This document shows, one piece after another, positions 1 through 5,971 of a DNA stretch of 5,971 nucleotides (position 1 is the first letter of the stretch; each line of letters begins with the position of its first letter). The translations under genes and the position numbers were made by a program. The stretch is from Syntrophaceae bacterium UBA5619 (GTDB lineage Bacteria; Desulfobacterota; Syntrophia; Syntrophales; UBA5619). The stretch covers positions 841 through 6,811 of the forward strand of contig DIKL01000036.1 in NCBI GenBank assembly GCA_002424545.1, written 5' to 3'. Under the pieces are notes generated by a model that did no database searches, was not told where the DNA came from, and saw only the letters and a program-made list of their open reading frames with translations.

Positions 1-944
1 GGCACGATGATGCCGGCGCGGCCGCCGGGCGTGAGGTGCTCGGCCATGTAGTCCACGAACAGCACTTCGCTGCGCTTCGACTGCACCGAGAAGCGGTTAT
101 GAGGCTTGATTCCCCCCTTCGGCGACATAAAAGGTGGATTGGCGAGGATCACGTCGGCGTATTCGTCCCATTTGTCCTGGCTGGTGAGCGTGTCATACTC
201 GTAAATGTGCGGGTCGGCGAAGCCGTGCAGGTAGAGGTTCACCAGCGAGAGGCGCACCATGTCGGGCGAGATGTCGTAGCCCTTGAAGTTCTGCGCGAGG
301 CGGCCCTTTTCGTCCGGCGTCAGGGCGCTGTTGCCCTTGGCGTCGGTGTTGGCCTTGAGGATGTGCTTCCAGGACGAGATCAGGAACCCGGCGGTGCCGC
401 AGGCCGGATCAAGGACGGTCTCGTTCTTCTTCGGATCAACGATTTCAACCATGAAATCGATGATGTGGCGCGGGGTTCGGAACTGCCCGGCGTCTCCCTG
501 GGAGCCGAGGACGGAGAGCAGATACTCGAAGGCGTCGCCGAGGCGTTCGCTGTGGTCGTAGTTGAACTCGTCGATGATCTTAAGGAAAGCGCGCAGCGTC
601 TCCGGGTCGCGGTAGGGCAGATAGGCGTTCTTGAAGATGTCGCGGAAGAGAGGCGGAATGCCGGGGTTCTCCGGCATCCTGGCAATGGCTTCGGCGTAGA
701 GGTTCAGGGTTTCGTGGCCGCCCAGGCCGGAGCGCATCAGCTTGGCCCAGCCGTAGCGGGCGAATGGGCCTTCGAAAAACTTACGCTTCCCGCCGAACTC
801 CTCGCTCTCGGCGTCCATGTCGTCCATGAATTTGTAGATCAGGGCAATGGTGATCTGCTCGACCTGGCTTTTGGGGTCGGGAACTTTGCCGACGAGAATG
901 TCGCGGGCGGTGTCGATACGGCGTTTGGTTTCGGTGTCGAGCAT
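1..944 (-). CDS. hsdM: Type I restriction-modification DNA methyltransferase subunit M, partial (C-terminus beyond left edge)
   Basis: This is the N6-adenine methyltransferase subunit of a type I R-M system. It methylates host recognition sites with S-adenosylmethionine and, with HsdS and HsdR, forms the restriction complex in the cytoplasm. My reading of the minus strand gives an uninterrupted frame of 314 residues starting MLDTETKRRIDTAR. Residues 1 to about 130 look like the helical HsdM N-terminal domain. The motif QFRTPRHIIDFMV (about 154-166) is the usual methyltransferase entry segment. The AdoMet-binding motif I DPACGTAGF is at 179-187, and the catalytic motif IV NPPF is at 269-272. 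Both key motifs are intact. Family members are commonly near 500 residues, so about a third is missing at the window edge. The start is supported by AAGGAG (950-955) five bases upstream, overlapping the hsdR stop. The gene lies 10 bases after hsdR, which implies coupled expression. The family assignment is certain; the target sequence cannot be predicted without HsdS. Confidence 0.96.
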   Translation of the reverse strand, partial: MLDTETKRRIDTARDILVGKVPDPKSQVEQITIALIYKFMDDMDAESEEFGGKRKFFEGPFARYGWAKLMRSGLGGHETLNLYAEAIARMPENPGIPPLFRDIFKNAYLPYRDPETLRAFLKIIDEFNYDHSERLGDAFEYLLSVLGSQGDAGQFRTPRHIIDFMVEIVDPKKNETVLDPACGTAGFLISSWKHILKANTDAKGNSALTPDEKGRLAQNFKGYDISPDMVRLSLVNLYLHGFADPHIYEYDTLTSQDKWDEYADVILANPPFMSPKGGIKPHNRFSVQSKRSEVLFVDYMAEHLTPGGRAGIIV

Positions 945-949
945 GGGCT

Positions 950-955
950 CTCCTT
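950..955 (-). promoter_or_regulatory. Ribosome binding site of hsdM
   Basis: The minus strand reads AAGGAG here, five bases before the hsdM ATG, and it overlaps the last base of the hsdR TAA stop. A ribosome finishing hsdR is thus placed to reinitiate on hsdM, which fits the need for matched R and M subunits. Confidence 0.75.
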
Positions 956-3495
956 TATGCCGCGAACTGGTTCAGGGACACGTAATCCTTGACATACTCG
1001 GGAATGAGGGCACGATACTTTTCCGGTACTGCCCGATAGTCGCGGGTGGAAAAGACCGGGTTGGTGGCCAGATCGGTGAACTGTTTCATCTCTATGATGT
1101 GGCGTATCTGGCCGCTGGTGACGTAGGCTTTGAAGTACATCTTGATGGCCGGGATGGCCTCGGCCTCTTCGGGTTTGGCGTCGGCGACAAACTTGGCGAA
1201 CTCCTCTTCCAGCAGTTCGTCCCTGGACTTGAAGCGCGGGATGAGGCCGAAGATCTTCTCCAGGATCTCCCGCAGGGTCAGGCGGCGGTCCACGGCGGCG
1301 GCTTTGCGCAACTTGTCGAGGTTGTAGAACTCCTCGGGTTTGTCGAAGACCTCGCGGTTCACGTAGTCGATGACGCGGTCCCACTGCCCGGCCTCGACAG
1401 CCTTTGCAATGGTCTCGTTCTCGCGAACGGTGTCTTCGAATTTCTCGAAGAACATCCGATCGATCTTCATCCCCTCCAGGCCGATGGTTTCTTCCTTGAT
1501 CGTGGAGAGGATGTCCGCGCCGAGGTGCTCGTAAGCGCCGCCGACCGCAACCGGGCCTGTGCCTCCGCCGATTTCGCAGCCCTTGCTTTTGGGCGCGGGA
1601 AGCTTCAACACCTCATCGTAGTTGAATTTCTCCTCAAAGTACTCGCAGGTGGCGAAGAAGTCGAAGAGCTTAAAGGCTTTCTTTTGTGGCTCCTTCACGC
1701 TGTCTTTGAGATCGTCGTCGAAAAGCTGATCGAGGAAGTTGTGCTTTAGGGTGCCACGCCCCTTGATCTGGATGAAGTCCGTAGGCGAGAAAATCGGACG
1801 AAACAAACCGAGATTGAGGATGTCGGTGCAATCGTAGCCGGTGGTCATCATGCCAACCGTCACGCAGACACGGGCTTTGCTTGTCCGGTAAGTGGGCAGG
1901 AAGTTTGCCGAACCGAGCAGGTTGTTGTTGGCGAAGTTGATGCTGAACTGCTGGGCGTCGGGGATCGATGATGTGACCTGGACGGCGAAGTCAGATTGGT
2001 ACTTGCCGGGGAACATGCGGTCGGCCATCCGGTTCATGATCTGCGCCAGCTTGGCCGCGTGGTTCTGGCTGACCGCGAAGACGATGGACTTGCCGATCTC
2101 CCCGCTGACGGGATCGCGCAGGGCATGTTCCAGGAAGGTCTTGCAGAAGAGCTGGTTGGTGGCGTCGGCGAAGAAGCGCTTTTCGAACTCCCGCTGCTTG
2201 AAGGCCTCTTCTTGGTCTTCGCCGGCATCGTCGGTAAACGAGACGACGAAGCCCTTTTCGGAAAGTAGTTCGGTGGTGATCTCGGTGCGGGCATCCACGA
2301 CCGTGGGGCTGATCAAATAGCCTTCCTTCACGCCGTCGAGCAGCGAGTAACGGTAAGTGGGCTGGCTGTTCTCGCAGCCGAAGGTGCGATAGGTGTCCAG
2401 CAGAAGTCGGCGCTCGGCTTCGCGCGGGTCGCGGGTGGAAGGATTGGTTTTATCGAACCGCCGGAGGTAATCGCGGGGCGTGGCGGTCAGGCCGAGCTTG
2501 TAGCCGATGAAGTAGTCGAATACGGCCCGAGCGTTGCCGCCGATGGAGCGGTGGGCCTCGTCGGAAATGACCAGATCGAAATCGGTCGGCGAGAAGAGCC
2601 GCTGGTATTTGTTGTTGAACAGCAGCGACTGCACGGTGGTCACAACGATTTCCGCCCGCCGCCAGTCGTCGCGATCCTCCTTGTAGATGACCGTTTTGAA
2701 ATCGGCGGAGAGCAGCGCCTTGAAGGCCTTCCTGGCCTGATCCTCCAGTTCGAGGCGGTCCACCAGAAAGAGAACGCGTTTGGCATTGCCGGAACGGAGG
2801 AAGAGTTTGATGACGGCGGCGGCGATGAGCGTCTTGCCGGTGCCCGTGGCCATCTCGAACAGGAAACGGTCTTTGCCTTCCTCCACGGCCCGTTGCAGCG
2901 CGTGAATGGCTTTCAGTTGATAGGGTCTGAGAAATCGCAGGTTGTTGGTTTTTATATAGCCCGGGCGCTCCGCCTCGTTGCGCCACGCCGCTTCGGTTTG
3001 GTAGTTCGGGCGCTGGGTAAGGACGATGTAGTCCTCTTTCACCTGCTGTTCAATCAGGCGCTGTGGATTCGGCGATACTTGTCGGTAGCCGATCACCGAA
3101 TCCGGCGTAGGAAAGGTCGTGATAATATAAGGGTTCCCGCGTTTCAGGTCCCAGAAGTAGTGAAGATTGCCGTTGGAGAGGATGACGAACCGGCAGTTTT
3201 GGGACTTGGCATATTTGCGGGCCTGCTCCTTGCCGACGAGCGGGTTCTTGTCTTCCGATTTGGCCTCAAGGACAATGAGCGGGAAGCCTTTGGTATCGAG
3301 CAGCAGGAAGTCGATGAAGCCTTTGCTCGTCTTCTCGAAGTTTTCGCCGAGCGCATCCAGATCGGATGACTTGATCGTCACGCCGGGCTCGAGGCGGATG
3401 TTGGCGGGCGCGTTTCCCTTCGGAAAGAAACGCCAGCCTGCCGCTTCGAGCAGCTTGTTGATCTTGATGCGGGCTGTGGCTTCCTTGTTTGCCAT
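955..3495 (-). CDS. hsdR: Type I restriction enzyme subunit R (EcoEI/EcoAI-like), ATP-dependent translocase and nuclease
   Basis: This is the 846-residue motor and cleavage subunit of a type I R-M system; it translocates unmodified DNA using ATP and cuts it. The N-terminal PD-(D/E)xK nuclease region shows D62 and E77-A-K79. The SF2 helicase core follows: PYQLKAI (191-197), Walker A ATGTGKT (216-222), the Walker B DEAH box (312-315), GLTATP (335-340), the motif IV-like KSIVFAV (469-475), the motif V region TVGMMTTGYD (about 546-555) and the motif VI-like QIKGRGT (576-582). From about residue 700 the protein matches my memory of the EcoEI R C-terminal domain, which binds the methyltransferase core. 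Every catalytic motif is present, so the enzyme looks active. I chose the start MANKEATARIKINKLL because family members begin this way; an in-frame ATG at 3603 would overlap the preceding gene heavily. The ribosome site is poor: AGGGGG at 3510-3515, with a 14-base spacer. The gene starts 23 bases after the aminotransferase stop, so translation may depend partly on readthrough coupling. Confidence 0.96.
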   Translation of the reverse strand: MANKEATARIKINKLLEAAGWRFFPKGNAPANIRLEPGVTIKSSDLDALGENFEKTSKGFIDFLLLDTKGFPLIVLEAKSEDKNPLVGKEQARKYAKSQNCRFVILSNGNLHYFWDLKRGNPYIITTFPTPDSVIGYRQVSPNPQRLIEQQVKEDYIVLTQRPNYQTEAAWRNEAERPGYIKTNNLRFLRPYQLKAIHALQRAVEEGKDRFLFEMATGTGKTLIAAAVIKLFLRSGNAKRVLFLVDRLELEDQARKAFKALLSADFKTVIYKEDRDDWRRAEIVVTTVQSLLFNNKYQRLFSPTDFDLVISDEAHRSIGGNARAVFDYFIGYKLGLTATPRDYLRRFDKTNPSTRDPREAERRLLLDTYRTFGCENSQPTYRYSLLDGVKEGYLISPTVVDARTEITTELLSEKGFVVSFTDDAGEDQEEAFKQREFEKRFFADATNQLFCKTFLEHALRDPVSGEIGKSIVFAVSQNHAAKLAQIMNRMADRMFPGKYQSDFAVQVTSSIPDAQQFSINFANNNLLGSANFLPTYRTSKARVCVTVGMMTTGYDCTDILNLGLFRPIFSPTDFIQIKGRGTLKHNFLDQLFDDDLKDSVKEPQKKAFKLFDFFATCEYFEEKFNYDEVLKLPAPKSKGCEIGGGTGPVAVGGAYEHLGADILSTIKEETIGLEGMKIDRMFFEKFEDTVRENETIAKAVEAGQWDRVIDYVNREVFDKPEEFYNLDKLRKAAAVDRRLTLREILEKIFGLIPRFKSRDELLEEEFAKFVADAKPEEAEAIPAIKMYFKAYVTSGQIRHIIEMKQFTDLATNPVFSTRDYRAVPEKYRALIPEYVKDYVSLNQFAA

Positions 3496-3518
3496 TGGGA
3501 TAGCGGTTTCCCCCTGTT

Positions 3519-5755
<2,237 letters not shown>

Positions 5756-5760
5756 CTACC

Positions 5761-5821
5761 GCATCCGTTCAAAAAATACAAGCGCGGGATGGTCGTCCGT
5801 CGACGCATCCGCATCCGGATG
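5761..5821. repeat. Short GCATCCG repeat cluster ending in a 10-base palindrome
   Basis: GCATCCG occurs at 5761-5767, 5805-5811 and 5811-5817; the last two share one base. The perfect palindrome CATCCGGATG spans 5812-5821. The cluster lies between the galE start and the tRNA promoter, so it could be an operator, but seven-base repeats in GC-rich DNA can arise by chance. Confidence 0.4.
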
Positions 5822-5849
5822 GAATCGGCGCCCGGGTTTCAAGTTATTT

Positions 5850-5886
5850 AATCTCCTGTTTTTTTAATTCCTGTTTTTTTAATTCC
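5850..5886 (+). repeat. T-rich tandem repeat, about 15-base unit, 2.5 copies, abutting the tRNA promoter
   Basis: The unit AATTCCTGTTTTTTT is complete at 5866-5880. A 16-base variant (AATCTCCTGTTTTTTT) precedes it at 5850-5865, and a third truncated copy, AATTCC(T), starts at 5881 and runs into the -35 box, whose first T is the unit's seventh base. Both full copies carry seven T residues. The position, just upstream of a strong stable-RNA promoter, fits an AT-rich UP element that contacts the RNA polymerase alpha subunit; this role is inferred. Confidence 0.8.
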
Positions 5887-5916
5887 TTGACAGAACGATT
5901 TTCACCTCTCTATAAT
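5887..5916 (+). promoter_or_regulatory. Near-consensus sigma-70 promoter of tRNA-Ser
   Basis: A perfect -35 TTGACA (5887-5892) and a perfect -10 TATAAT (5911-5916) are separated by 18 bases. The bases after the -10 (GCCTCGC) form a GC-rich discriminator, as is typical of stable-RNA promoters under stringent control. Transcription should start near 5922-5924, giving a leader of about 20 bases that RNase P would remove before the tRNA 5' end at 5942. Confidence 0.9.
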
Positions 5917-5941
5917 GCCTCGCTTTTCAGCAGGATAAACC

Positions 5942-5971
5942 GGAGAGATGTCCGAGCGGCTGAAGGAGCAC
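5942..5971 (+). tRNA. tRNA-Ser, 5' part only (anticodon beyond right edge)
   Basis: The first 30 bases of a serine tRNA. GGAGAGA (5942-5948) is the 5' acceptor strand, followed by T8 and G9. The D-stem TCC (5951-5953) pairs with GGA (5965-5967), and the D-loop contains the conserved GG (5958-5959). The sequence closely follows the 5' part of E. coli tRNA-Ser(GGA) as I remember it, notably GTCCGAG and CTGAAGGAGCAC. The anticodon, long variable arm and 3' end are outside the window, so the GGA anticodon is a guess from similarity. The strong promoter just upstream supports a functional gene. Confidence 0.9.

Noticed and set aside
36..992. A long plus-strand open frame of 318 codons
   Set aside because: It lies opposite hsdM, whose minus-strand frame has intact methyltransferase motifs. 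The plus-strand product has no family resemblance and is typical of antisense open frames in GC-rich DNA.
847..1749. A plus-strand open frame of 300 codons over the hsdM start and the 3' part of hsdR
   Set aside because: It is antisense to a confidently identified gene, has a low-complexity acidic/valine-rich product and no recognisable domain.
5859..5880. T-tracts as rho-independent terminators
   Set aside because: I see no stable GC-rich hairpin immediately before either T7 run, and no plus-strand gene ends upstream of them.
5942..5971. tRNA-Ser as the attachment site of a genomic island carrying hsd
   Set aside because: Integration normally uses the 3' part of a tRNA gene, which is outside the window and points away from hsd. 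No integrase or direct repeat is visible.

Overview
The window reads as chromosomal DNA of a GC-rich Gram-negative bacterium. A proteobacterial or Desulfobacterota-like host is my best guess, based on the nucleotide-sugar genes of surface-polysaccharide type, the proteobacterial-looking tRNA-Ser and the near-consensus sigma-70 promoter. The sequence alone does not fix the taxon.

Layout: four protein genes run leftward on the minus strand and cover positions 1-5635 almost without gaps. In transcription order they are galE (UDP-sugar 4-epimerase, 5635-4664), a WbpE-like PLP-dependent sugar aminotransferase (4667-3519), hsdR (type I restriction subunit, 3495-955) and hsdM (type I DNA methyltransferase, 944 to beyond the left edge). 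galE and the aminotransferase overlap by 4 bases (ATGA), the aminotransferase and hsdR are 23 bases apart, and hsdR and hsdM are 10 bases apart. I see no terminator between any of them, so a single transcript is plausible.

To the right lies a roughly 300-base non-coding gap. It contains small GCATCCG repeats, a 10-base palindrome, and a T-rich 15-base tandem repeat leading into a near-perfect promoter. That promoter drives a divergent plus-strand tRNA-Ser gene, of which only the first 30 bases are in the window.

Functionally there are two modules. galE and the aminotransferase probably make a 4-epimerised and/or 3-amino nucleotide sugar for surface glycans. hsdR and hsdM form the cleavage/translocation and methylation subunits of an EcoEI/EcoAI-like type I restriction-modification system, whose specificity subunit (hsdS) is not in the window and is expected past the left edge. 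Hand counts of a few lines suggest the hsd genes are somewhat less GC-rich than the sugar genes, which would fit the defence cassette having been added downstream of an older sugar operon. I found no clearly new biological system. The most notable points are the tight apparent co-transcription of a sugar module with a type I R-M cassette and the slippage-prone repeat next to the tRNA promoter.
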